The position numbers and the translations under genes are program-made. Shown here in pieces: positions 15,574 through 22,310 of a DNA stretch of 24,049 nt. Under the pieces are notes generated by a model that saw only the letters and a program-made list of their open reading frames with translations, had not been told where the DNA came from and made no database searches. The number at the start of each line of letters is the position of its first letter. Within the stretch, counting starts at the first letter, position 1. Source of the stretch: JBFELO01 sp041552055 (GTDB lineage Bacteria; Acidobacteriota; Thermoanaerobaculia; Thermoanaerobaculales; Sulfomarinibacteraceae); contig JBFELO010000071.1 of NCBI GenBank assembly GCA_041552055.1, positions 1 through 24,049 of the forward strand, in the 5' to 3' direction.

Positions 15574-16317
15574 GTGGAGTCGATCGATCCAGCCGAGTGT
15601 GCCTCCAAGATCGGAGCAGCCGCGAACATCGTGGCGCTCACCGGGGCCGGTATCTCGACCTCTGCCGGAGTCCCCGACTTTCGCGGGCCGGAAGGGTTGT
15701 ACGAAACCGGCGGCTACGACTTCGAGGCCACGTTCACGGCTGGCGGCTTCCTGCGCGAGCCGAGTGCCTTCTATCGATTCACGCGGGACGCCCTCGATCT
15801 GGTGCGCGGGGTTCGGCCCACCTTCACCCACGGCTTTCTCGCAGAGCTCGAGCGGCGCGGTGACCTGCACACCGTGGTGACGCAGAACGTCGACCCGCTG
15901 CACCAGCAGGCCGGATCGCGAAACGTGATTCCGGTCCACGGCGGGTACTGGACGAGCCACTGCCTGTGCTGCGGTGGTGAAGTCGGGTTCGAGGTTCTCG
16001 AGGTGATGTTGGAGGAGGTGGAGGTGCCGCGGTGCGGCTGCGGCGGACTGATCAAGCCCGACGTGGTGCTGTTCGGAGATCCGGTGAAAGGGATGGAAGA
16101 GGCGATCGCGGCGGTGGCCGGATCCGACCTGCTGCTCGTGCTGGGGTCCTCCCTCGCCGTCCACCCCGCAGCGATGCTGCCGGAGTGCGCCGGCGGCGAG
16201 GTGGTGGTGGTCAACTTGGGGCCGGTCGCACTCTCGCCCGCGCCGAATCGGTTCTTCGCCGACGCCGATCTCGACACGTTCTTCCGCGAGGTCGCCGGCC
16301 ATCTCTTCGTCGACTGA
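15574..16317 (+). CDS. Sir2 family NAD-dependent protein deacylase (sirtuin)
   Basis: Encodes 247 residues from a GTG at 15574, chosen because GAGGAGA lies 9-10 bases upstream; a GTG 18 bases earlier is in frame but lacks a ribosome site. Sirtuins remove acyl groups from lysines, consuming NAD+. Visible motifs: GAGIS (24-28) and PDFR (34-37) for NAD binding, TQNVD (103-107), the catalytic His122 in VHGGYW, a zinc-ribbon with CLCC (130-133) and CGC (154-156), KPDVVLFGD, and GSSL (191-194). The Tyr/Arg pair typical of desuccinylases is not evident, so deacetylation is the default guess. It is divergent from ygfK (75-base gap) and convergent with the fused hydroxylase gene. Its place inside a catabolic cluster is unusual. 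Confidence 0.92.
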   Translation: MESIDPAECASKIGAAANIVALTGAGISTSAGVPDFRGPEGLYETGGYDFEATFTAGGFLREPSAFYRFTRDALDLVRGVRPTFTHGFLAELERRGDLHTVVTQNVDPLHQQAGSRNVIPVHGGYWTSHCLCCGGEVGFEVLEVMLEEVEVPRCGCGGLIKPDVVLFGDPVKGMEEAIAAVAGSDLLLVLGSSLAVHPAAMLPECAGGEVVVVNLGPVALSPAPNRFFADADLDTFFREVAGHLFVD

Positions 16318-16350
16318 GACCAGGTCCCCCTCCCGCCCGGAACAAGGATC

Positions 16351-16366
16351 AGGGAACAGGGAACAG
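16351..16366. repeat. 7-bp tandem repeat AGGGAAC (2 units)
   Basis: Two perfect heptamers plus two bases. A related word (GGGAGCA) recurs at 20807-20829 and, on the other strand, at 21190-21210. Confidence 0.6.
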
Positions 16367-16459
16367 CGGTCCGGGCGGTTCAAATCCCCAGGGCCTCAAG
16401 ACCTCCTCAGAAGGGTGGGCGTTTCAGCGACCAGCAACGTAGGTGAAGAGATTTCCTCA

Positions 16460-16640
16460 AGTGTCAGATAGTCGATGCGGATGGAGGGCCGATGACAGCG
16501 CCTCGTGCGGGAGTGCCGCCCTCTTGCCTTCTGCGGGGTGCCGGGTACAGGATTTCGAGGTCCACGATCTTCGGGGGATCGTGTGGCAACGGGCCCTCGA
16601 AATTCTGTACCGGGCTCCCACGGGGAGCGCCACGGGGAGA
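16460..16640 (+). repeat. Dispersed hairpin element, copy B
   Basis: Starts AGTGTCAGATAGTCGATGCG and shares the GCGCCTCGTGCGGG stretch with copy C. The main stem is 17 bp: GGTACAGGATTTCGAGG (16544-16560) pairs with CCTCGAAATTCTGTACC (16595-16611), with 16 Watson-Crick pairs and one G-T pair. Inside the loop, CACGATC (16563-16569) pairs perfectly with GATCGTG (16577-16583). The GCTCCCACGGGGAGC hairpin follows at once. Relative to A and C it has about 27 extra bases before the stem. A second copy of the GC hairpin segment occurs at 16708-16735. Confidence 0.82.
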
Positions 16641-16768
16641 TGGCACGCCGAAGCGGCGTTGTTCTGGCCGGACGAGGGGCCGCACGACCAACATTGTCAA
16701 AGGGGACTCCCGCGGGGAGCGCGTCGGGAAAGGACGCGCCGAATTCTCCGGTTAACGGCTACAAACAG

Positions 16769-16790
16769 GACGACGACGAAGACGAGGACG
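16769..16790. repeat. GAYGAN hexamer tract, copy 4, just past the hydroxylase stop
   Basis: About 22 bases of GAC/GAA/GAG triplets on the plus strand, ending 4 bases from the stop codon of the minus-strand hydroxylase gene. Confidence 0.65.
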
Positions 16791-16794
16791 TCGG

Positions 16795-19386
16795 CTACGT
16801 CCGACGTGATTTCGGGACCAGCCCGCGCGCGGCAGGTGAATCGGTCATCGGCAGGCTCGTGCGCCGGACACCATCAAAGGCGTGCAACGCACCGGCGACC
16901 GCTGCGGCGGTGGGGACCATGCCGATCTCGCCGACCCCCTTGGAGCCGTAGCCGCCCACCCGGTCCGGGACCTCGATCAGGATGACGTCGACCGGAGGGG
17001 TCGACGCCGCCGAGAGTATGCCGAGATCCGCGAGCCGGAGCGAGTGCGGTACGCCGGCCGAGCACGGGAAGTCCTCCGACAGGGCGTAGCCGAGCCCCAT
17101 GTGTACCGAACCCTCGATCTGGCCGGTGCACAGGAGCGGATTGATCGCGCAGCCGACGTCGTGAGCGGCGACGACCCGCTCGATGAGTCCGTCGTCGTCG
17201 AGCAGCACCACCTGGGTGGCGTAGCCGAAGGTGAGGTGGGTGACGGGATCGGGGGCGTCGCTGCCGGGCGCCACGGTGAAGTCGCAGATGTACTCGCCGT
17301 GGAACTCCCGACTCTCGAGCTGTTCGAGGTGGTGATCCTCGAGGGCCGCGGCCAACTTTTCGGCCGCGATTCTCGCCGCGACCGAACCGAGCGCGGTGGC
17401 CCTTGACGCCGTGGTCATGCCGCACTCCACGGACGGGTCGCTGACCGTGATGACATCCATCGTCTCCGGGTCGAGACCGGTCTCGTGGGCGACCACCTGA
17501 CGCAGGATCGTGTGCAATCCCTGGCCCATCTCGGTGTAGCCGGTGCGGATCTCGAGCCGTTCGCCCGACAGGACGCGCACCAGAACTCGTCCGATGTCGG
17601 CCATCCCGTTGCCGATGCCGGTGTTCTTGATGCCGCACGCGATGCCCGCGTGCCGCGCGCCCTTATACCGGTCACGCACCGCCTCCAGGGTCTGTCGGAT
17701 GCCGCAGCTTTCGTCCATGCGCTGGCCGGTCGTGAAGTAGTCGCCGGGTTCGAGGATGTTGCGGTCCCGAATGTCGTAGCCGTCGATGCCGACCCGTTCT
17801 GCGATCGTGTCCAGAATCCCCTCGATCGCGAACGCGGTCTGGGGCACCCCGAAACCTCGCATCGCGCCGCACGGCGGGTTGTTGGTGTACACGGTCGAGG
17901 AATCGACGTCCACGTTGGGTACGCGGTACGGTCCGCAGCAGTGACCGGCGGCCCGCTCGAGCACCTTGGTGCCGACCGATGCGTACGCGCCGGTGTCGCC
18001 CATGATGCGCACTCGGGCGGCGGTGAGCCTCCCATCGGCGTCGGCGCCGACCGTGTAGTGGAGGGACAGCGGATGCCGCTTGGGATGCATCCGGATCGAC
18101 TGCGTGCGCGTGAGCACCAGCCGCACCGGCTGCTCGCAGAGCCGGGCCGCGAGCGCCGCGTGAGCCTGAATCGAAAGGTCTTCCTTGCCGCCGAAGGCAC
18201 CGCCGTTGGTCACCAGTTCCACGAGCACGGCGTCGGGGTTCATTGCGAGAACCGACGCGATCTGGCGCTGGTCGTCGTGAACGCCTTGACCCTGCGAGTA
18301 GACGGTCAGGCCGTCGTTGGACGGTACCGCCAGGCACGCCTCGGGCTCGAGGAACGCATGCTCGATCCGCTGGGTCGTGAAGCGTTGTTCCACGACGTGA
18401 GCCGAGCCGGCAAGGGCGCTCTCGACGTCGCCCCGGGCGTAGAAGCACCTCTCCAGCAGGTTGCCGCCGTCGTGGATCGAGGGGGCGTTTTCATCGAGTG
18501 CAGCTGCGGGGTCGGTCACCGGCTCGAGTACCCGATACTCGACGACGACCTCCAGCGCCGCACGGCGGGCTCGATACTGTTGGTCGGCCACCACCACGGC
18601 CAGCACGTCGCCGACGCAGCGGGTCGTCTCGCCGACCGCCACCATGATTGGCCAGTCCGGCACGATCAGGCCGACGTGACGCTGGCCGGGAATGTGGTCG
18701 GCGGTGAACACCCGGACGACACCTGGCATCCCTTCGGCAGATGCGGTGTCGAGCCGCAGCACGGTCGCGCGCGGATGGGCGCTGAGGACCACCGCGGCGT
18801 GCAGCATTCCTTCGACCCGGAGATCCGCGACGTAGGGCTTGTCTCCGAGGGCGTGCTCGAGACCCCGATAGCGAGTGCTGGGCGCACCGATCCCGCAGTG
18901 ACCGGCAGAGTCCGCAGACCGTGGTGCGCGCGATTCACCGGCCGCCTGAATGGCGTCGACCATGCGCGTCCAGCCGGTGCACCTGCATAGGTGTCCAGCC
19001 AGTGCGCGCTCGACCCGCTTCCGATCGTTGGTCAGCCCTTTCTCAAGGAGATGTGCCGAGCGTGTCACGACGCCGGGGGTGCAGAAGCCACACTGAACGG
19101 CGCCCTGCTGAACGAACGCGCGGCCGAGCACCCGGCGTTGCGCCTCTGGCAGGCCCTCCAGCGTGGTCACGGTGCGGCCGTCCACCTGGGATGGCGCCAG
19201 TAGACACGAGAGTGCGGGACGGCCGTCGAGCAGGACCGTGCAGCAGCCACACACACCTTCGGGGGCACAGCCGTCCTTGACGGTGGTGATGCCGCACGAC
19301 TCCCGCAGCACCTCGAGCAGGTGCATTCCGTCGTCGTAGTCGACGGTGATGCCGGTGCCGTTCAGGCGGAAGCTCACGACGGGCAT
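16795..19386 (-). CDS. Fused 2Fe-2S / molybdopterin hydroxylase (selenium-dependent XDH type)
   Basis: Encodes 863 residues joining two subunits of the xanthine dehydrogenase family. Residues 1-150 are the ferredoxin-like part, with cluster cysteines Cys40, Cys46, Cys49 and Cys61 and a second cluster at Cys99, Cys102, Cys134 and Cys136 (QCGFC, HLCRCTG). Residues 165-863 are the molybdenum part, with GGAFGGKED (Glu402), AMRGFGVPQ (Arg510), TEMGQGL (618-624) and the catalytic Glu820 in KGVGEIG. It would hydroxylate hypoxanthine, xanthine or a related ring. The domain fusion, length and gene context match the predicted selenium-dependent xanthine dehydrogenase group; selenium itself cannot be read from the sequence. 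No FAD subunit is adjacent. The ATG lacks a ribosome site and directly follows an 18-base hairpin. The TAG lies 4 bases before a GAYGAN tract. Confidence 0.92.
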   Translation of the reverse strand: MPVVSFRLNGTGITVDYDDGMHLLEVLRESCGITTVKDGCAPEGVCGCCTVLLDGRPALSCLLAPSQVDGRTVTTLEGLPEAQRRVLGRAFVQQGAVQCGFCTPGVVTRSAHLLEKGLTNDRKRVERALAGHLCRCTGWTRMVDAIQAAGESRAPRSADSAGHCGIGAPSTRYRGLEHALGDKPYVADLRVEGMLHAAVVLSAHPRATVLRLDTASAEGMPGVVRVFTADHIPGQRHVGLIVPDWPIMVAVGETTRCVGDVLAVVVADQQYRARRAALEVVVEYRVLEPVTDPAAALDENAPSIHDGGNLLERCFYARGDVESALAGSAHVVEQRFTTQRIEHAFLEPEACLAVPSNDGLTVYSQGQGVHDDQRQIASVLAMNPDAVLVELVTNGGAFGGKEDLSIQAHAALAARLCEQPVRLVLTRTQSIRMHPKRHPLSLHYTVGADADGRLTAARVRIMGDTGAYASVGTKVLERAAGHCCGPYRVPNVDVDSSTVYTNNPPCGAMRGFGVPQTAFAIEGILDTIAERVGIDGYDIRDRNILEPGDYFTTGQRMDESCGIRQTLEAVRDRYKGARHAGIACGIKNTGIGNGMADIGRVLVRVLSGERLEIRTGYTEMGQGLHTILRQVVAHETGLDPETMDVITVSDPSVECGMTTASRATALGSVAARIAAEKLAAALEDHHLEQLESREFHGEYICDFTVAPGSDAPDPVTHLTFGYATQVVLLDDDGLIERVVAAHDVGCAINPLLCTGQIEGSVHMGLGYALSEDFPCSAGVPHSLRLADLGILSAASTPPVDVILIEVPDRVGGYGSKGVGEIGMVPTAAAVAGALHAFDGVRRTSLPMTDSPAARGLVPKSRRT

Positions 19387-19404
19387 GGTGCAGGGTCCCG
19401 CACC
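19387..19404 (-). promoter_or_regulatory. Inverted repeat directly abutting the hydroxylase start codon
   Basis: On the minus strand GGTGCGG and CCTGCACC form a 7-bp stem (one G-T pair) around a 4-base loop, with its last base immediately before the ATG. It occupies the place where a ribosome site is expected. It could control translation or bind a repressor. Confidence 0.4.
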
Positions 19405-19423
19405 ATGATAATGCCAGATTCAA

Positions 19424-19456
19424 GATGCCAGATGCCGGAAGCCGGATGCCGATGCC
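19424..19456. repeat. 7-bp tandem repeat GATGCCR (about 5 units)
   Basis: GATGCCA, GATGCCG, GAAGCCG and GATGCCG follow each other, then ATGCC. It lies 38-70 bases upstream of the fused hydroxylase start. Confidence 0.7.
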
Positions 19457-19496
19457 AAATTGCCAGCCCGCGCAGATCCTAGATGTGAATCGGTTC

Positions 19497-19539
19497 TTCG
19501 TCTCCATCTTCATCTTCGCCCTCGTCTTCATCGTCATCG
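19497..19539 (-). repeat. GAYGAN hexamer tract, copy 5
   Basis: On the minus strand this reads as GAT/GAC/GAA triplets over about 43 bases with two small interruptions. It is the longest of the five tracts and follows copy C at the same relative side as in copies A and B. Confidence 0.65.
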
Positions 19540-19560
19540 ACCCTCGAGGCGCTGTCGCTA

Positions 19561-19757
19561 GCCTGCACTTCGCATCGACTGTCTGACACCCCACGCGCCT
19601 TCTCCCCGACGCGCTCCCCGCGGGAGCCCGGCATGACGTTTCGAGGTCTCAAGACAACGCGATCTCCCCAACCTTACCCAACCTCAAAACGTCATGCCCG
19701 GCACGCCCGCACGAGGCGCAGTCATCGGTCTGCTATTCGCGTCGACAGCCTGACACC
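19561..19757 (-). repeat. Dispersed hairpin element, copy C, with near-direct end repeats
   Basis: On the minus strand it starts GGTGTCAGGCTGTCGACGCG (to 19757) and contains TGCGCCTCGTGCGGGCGTG. The stem arms, given in plus coordinates, are 19626-19646 and 19682-19702: 21 bases with 19 Watson-Crick pairs and one G-T pair on the minus strand. The GCTCCCGCGGGGAGC hairpin follows. It ends with GGTGTCAGACAGTCGATGCG (19571-19590), a near copy of its own beginning in direct orientation. Confidence 0.82.
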
Positions 19758-19869
19758 AGAGGCTCTCTCCGCACCACCGTCGCTCTTCGCAGGTTGCTCG
19801 ACCGCCCAGCCGCATGCCTGCACACAATTACCCCTCCCACCCGCGCCGCTCGGGTGGGAGGGGGATCTT

Positions 19870-19890
19870 GAATCTCGAATCTCGAATCTT
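19870..19890. repeat. 7-bp tandem repeat GAATCTC (3 units)
   Basis: GAATCTC, GAATCTC, GAATCTT, 19 bases from the DUF4097 stop codon. A related GAGATCC array lies at 21244-21264. Confidence 0.7.
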
Positions 19891-19909
19891 GTATCCGGGA
19901 GGGCGGGGG

Positions 19910-20659
19910 TCATCCCCCGTGGACTGCGATTGCCCCGTTCACCGTCTCCAACTCGACCGTAGTACCGCCGCCGCCGATCGTGCCGCTCATGCTCGCGCCG
20001 ACGTACTTGCCCTTGCGGACCTCGAAACCGAGATCGTTGCTGAGCCTGCCGTTGACGGTCTCTGCGCTGACGTGCGCATTCGTGCCCGGAGCAAGGTGCA
20101 GGTCGATCGTGCCGTTGACCGCGGCCAGGGAGACGGAGTCACCGAGGTGAGAGCCCGCAGAGCACTCGATCGACCCGTTCACCGACTCGAGTTCGATGGC
20201 ACCGGCAACGTCATGGATCACCATCGCGCCATTGACGCAGTCGGCCTCGACGCCCCCCTGGACTCCGCGAACGGTGAGGTCGCCGTTCACCAGGTCGACG
20301 CCTTCGATTCTGGCCTGGCGCGGAACCATCAACGTGTACTCGACCGACCGGTGGCCGTGGTCACTCGTGCGTTGGTAGTCGGTCTCGATGCGAACGGAGT
20401 CGCTGCTCGCAGTGACATCGATCTCCAGCTTCGCGAGGAGTTCGGGGCTGCTCGCCCTCTTCACCGCCTGCACCTGCACCTCGTCCCGATCCCAAACATC
20501 GATCGACACGTCGCCGTTGATGTTTTCGAGGCTCACGGCCGCGTTGCTCGAGACGGAGTAGGTCTGATCGAAGTACTCCTGGTAGGGCTGATCGGCCGCG
20601 GCCAGTGCCGCGCCCAATACGATGATGAATGCCGCCGACAGGGAAACTCTCTTCAACAT
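19910..20659 (-). CDS. Exported DUF4097 beta-repeat protein
   Basis: Encodes 249 residues from the ATG at 20657-20659, supported by AAAGGAGAG 5-13 bases upstream; the longer open frame upstream runs through repeat DNA and is not coding. Residues 1-22 are a signal peptide ending LAAADQ. The mature part has the DUF4097 pattern of short beta strands with a recurring Asn-Gly turn: NG at about 48, 125, 143, 161, 182, 203 and 241, at spacings of 18-21 in the central part (for example LVNGDLTV, CVNGAMVI, SVNGSIEC, AVNGTIDL). This predicts a right-handed beta-solenoid. The family is common beside anti-sigma or stress genes, and its function is unknown. It sits between xdhC and the hydroxylase gene but probably does not take part in purine chemistry. 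Confidence 0.85.
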   Translation of the reverse strand: MLKRVSLSAAFIIVLGAALAAADQPYQEYFDQTYSVSSNAAVSLENINGDVSIDVWDRDEVQVQAVKRASSPELLAKLEIDVTASSDSVRIETDYQRTSDHGHRSVEYTLMVPRQARIEGVDLVNGDLTVRGVQGGVEADCVNGAMVIHDVAGAIELESVNGSIECSAGSHLGDSVSLAAVNGTIDLHLAPGTNAHVSAETVNGRLSNDLGFEVRKGKYVGASMSGTIGGGGTTVELETVNGAIAVHGG

Positions 20660-21189
20660 GGTTCTCTCCTTTGTGTGGTTGTCGTTCTTAGGAACCCGCC
20701 GCGAGCATCTCACGGCAGCAGGAACGGTTCTGTGGCTCATCGTTCTATGAGATGGTCTGCGACGGCGTTTGGTTGAAACCGATGTCGGAAGCCGGGATAA
20801 CGGATCAGGGAGCAAGTGGCAGGGAGCGCCCCCGCCGGTCCAGAGGGGATACCGCAGATGACACGAATGAAGATAGATCCCCCGCCCTCCCGAGCCAACC
20901 ACAGAGGCACAGAGATACAGAGATGGAGTGGGATGCACTGGCGTGGGCGGCCTGTGGCCGCCAGACCGCTGGAAGCGACCTCGGGTCATCGACGAGCGAG
21001 CTCTTCTCAGACCCTCGCCGCTTCCAGCGGCCACTGCACACAGTGGCGGCAGTGCATTCCACTTCTCTCTCAGCAGGGGGGGTAGGTGTGGATCTGCGTC
21101 TCTCTGCGTTATCTGCGGTTTGCCGTCTCTGCGTTCATGTGTTCTCATCTGTGTGAGATGTGGGCTCTCGGGCGGGTGGGCGGTGTTCC

Positions 21190-21210
21190 TTGCTCCCTGC
21201 TCCTTGCTCC
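21190..21210. repeat. 7-bp tandem repeat YTGCTCC (3 units)
   Basis: TTGCTCC, CTGCTCC, TTGCTCC in direct succession, with a degenerate unit TGTTCC just before. Confidence 0.75.
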
Positions 21211-21243
21211 GGGCGGGCGGGATGAATCTTGCATCTGACATCC

Positions 21244-21264
21244 GAGATCCGAGATCCGAGATCC
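21244..21264. repeat. 7-bp tandem repeat GAGATCC (3 units)
   Basis: Three perfect heptamers, preceded by the degenerate unit GACATCC. It lies about 50 bases past the xdhC stop. Confidence 0.75.
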
Positions 21265-21314
21265 GAATGTGCTGGTGGCCACAGGAAACCGACGTCTGCT
21301 CAGTGCAGATGACG

Positions 21315-22238
21315 TCACGCTGACTTATTTCGAACTTGAACGATCTCGGCGGCGATCGAGATCGCAATCTCCTCCGGTGTGTGGCTGCCGATCGAGATGC
21401 CGACCGGTGCCGACACCCGTTCAAGATCTTCTGGCGGCACGTCCTCGTGTCGGAACCTCGCGAACATCTGGCTGACCTTGGCCGCGCTGCCCAACAGGCC
21501 GAGATAACGGTACGGCGCGCCCAGCAGCTGGCGGAGGACCAGAGCATCGTTTTCGTGGCCGTAGGTCATGACGACCACCCACGAACGCTCCCCATCGGAA
21601 ATGTGTTCGACAATTTCGTGGTAATCGATCACGCGCGTTTCGTGGGCAAACGAGTTGGCCATCATGGTGGGAAGCTCGGGTCGGTCGTCGAGCACGACGA
21701 TCCGAAACGGCAGGGTCGCCATCACGCGAGAAAGGGCGAGCGCGACGTGGCCGCCGCCGACGATGTACAGGGTGTCGAGGCGGCCGACCGGGGCAGCGTA
21801 GGCCCATTCACCGGCGTGGCTGACGAACCTCACGCGCTCCACGACGCCGGGCTCGAACGTCAGTCCGTGGTTGGACAGATGGAGCGTACCGGTGCCGTCA
21901 GACTCGAGCGTCGTCGTGATCGCGTGTACGGAAGGGACGTCGTCATCGACGAGCGGCACCAGAGCCAGGGTGTGGTGCCCCGAGCAGAGCGAGCCGGAAC
22001 GTCTTGGCGTGTGCTCGATCGTGACCAGCTCAGAAGAGCCGTGATGCTTCCTGGCCCGCTCGATGGTCTGATGTTCGGCAATGCCGCCGCCGACCGTACC
22101 GACGGCGGCCCGATCTGTGACAACCATGGTCGCCCCGGTGGTCCCGGGCACCGACCCCGTGTGATCTACGACGACGACCAGCACGGTCGGCCGGCCGTCG
22201 GAAAGCGAGTGCAGCGCGTGTCGCCAGATGTCGATCAT
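21315..22238 (-). CDS. xdhC: XdhC/CoxI family molybdenum cofactor maturation protein
   Basis: Encodes 307 residues from the ATG at 22236-22238. XdhC proteins bind the molybdenum cofactor, favour its sulfuration and deliver it to xanthine dehydrogenase. The N-terminal domain has VVDHTGSVPGTTGATMVV (24-40), GTVGGGIAEHQ (47-57) and Cys85 in LCSGHHTLALVPL, where the family usually has a cofactor-binding cysteine. The C-terminal domain is a Rossmann fold with YIVGGGHVALALSRV (158-172), VVLDDRPELP (181-190), and the family motifs VVVMTYGHENDALVLRQLL and YLGLLGSAAKV, and ends with IGSHTPEEIAISIAAEIV. Upstream in-frame codons extend to 22487 but overlap xdhB. The gene follows xdhB by 145 bases on the same strand, as expected for a maturation partner. 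Confidence 0.93.
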   Translation of the reverse strand: MIDIWRHALHSLSDGRPTVLVVVVDHTGSVPGTTGATMVVTDRAAVGTVGGGIAEHQTIERARKHHGSSELVTIEHTPRRSGSLCSGHHTLALVPLVDDDVPSVHAITTTLESDGTGTLHLSNHGLTFEPGVVERVRFVSHAGEWAYAAPVGRLDTLYIVGGGHVALALSRVMATLPFRIVVLDDRPELPTMMANSFAHETRVIDYHEIVEHISDGERSWVVVMTYGHENDALVLRQLLGAPYRYLGLLGSAAKVSQMFARFRHEDVPPEDLERVSAPVGISIGSHTPEEIAISIAAEIVQVRNKSA

Positions 22239-22310
22239 GGGCGAAGAGTCTACCGGAAAAGAGGGTTCACTGGACAAGGCCGAAGAAAAATCGACCGGTG
22301 TTGCCCACGG

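Larger units (their letters stand above)
16318..16794. other. Convergent intergenic region holding repeat element copy B
   Basis: This 477-base gap lies between the sirtuin stop and the fused hydroxylase stop. It holds two AGGGAAC heptamers (16351-16366), a two-unit AGCRACC repeat (16428-16441), dispersed element copy B (16460-16640), a second partial GC hairpin (16708-16735) and a GAYGAN tract (16769-16790). The open frames in it are short, overlap the repeats and look non-coding. Confidence 0.7.
19387..19909. other. Intergenic region with heptamers, GAYGAN tract and repeat element copy C
   Basis: This 523-base gap lies upstream of the fused hydroxylase and downstream of the DUF4097 gene. 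It holds the start-codon hairpin (19387-19404), a GATGCCR heptamer array (19424-19456), a GAYGAN tract (19497-19539), element copy C (19561-19757) and a GAATCTC heptamer array (19870-19890). I see no gene in it and no clear promoter for the hydroxylase. Confidence 0.65.
20800..21270. repeat. Nested inverted-repeat block with short tandem repeats
   Basis: From outside to inside, left and right parts mirror each other. GGGAGCAAG-type words (20811-20827) face GCTCCCTGCTCC-type words (21190-21210). CACAGAGRYACAGAG words (20900-20925) face CTCTCTGCGTTATCTGCGG words (about 21090-21135). GTGGGATGCACTG (about 20928-20940) with GCTGGAAGCG (about 20970-20980) faces CGCTTCCAGCGG (about 21020-21031) with CAGTGCATTCCAC (about 21049-21061). 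The inner parts also form their own hairpins, for example GGCGGC with GCCGCC at about 20945-20961. Confidence 0.6.
20660..21314. other. Repeat-rich intergenic region between xdhC and the DUF4097 gene
   Basis: This 655-base gap contains the DUF4097 leader (about 20660-20790) and then a dense block of short repeats and inverted repeats to about 21270. Six-frame reading gives only short, low-complexity frames. I find no gene, tRNA or transposase in it. Confidence 0.65.

Noticed and set aside
12133..16383. Open frame of 1416 codons upstream-extending ygfK
   Set aside because: The first 295 codons lie antisense to the sirtuin gene, which has clear family motifs, and have no homology signal; ygfK starts at 15498.
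1673..21264. Tandem repeats as a possible CRISPR array
   Set aside because: Periods are 6-8 bases without spacers and no cas gene is present.
19910..21547. Open frame of 545 codons extending the DUF4097 protein
   Set aside because: The upstream part runs through tandem repeats and overlaps xdhC; a signal peptide and good ribosome site mark the start at 20659.
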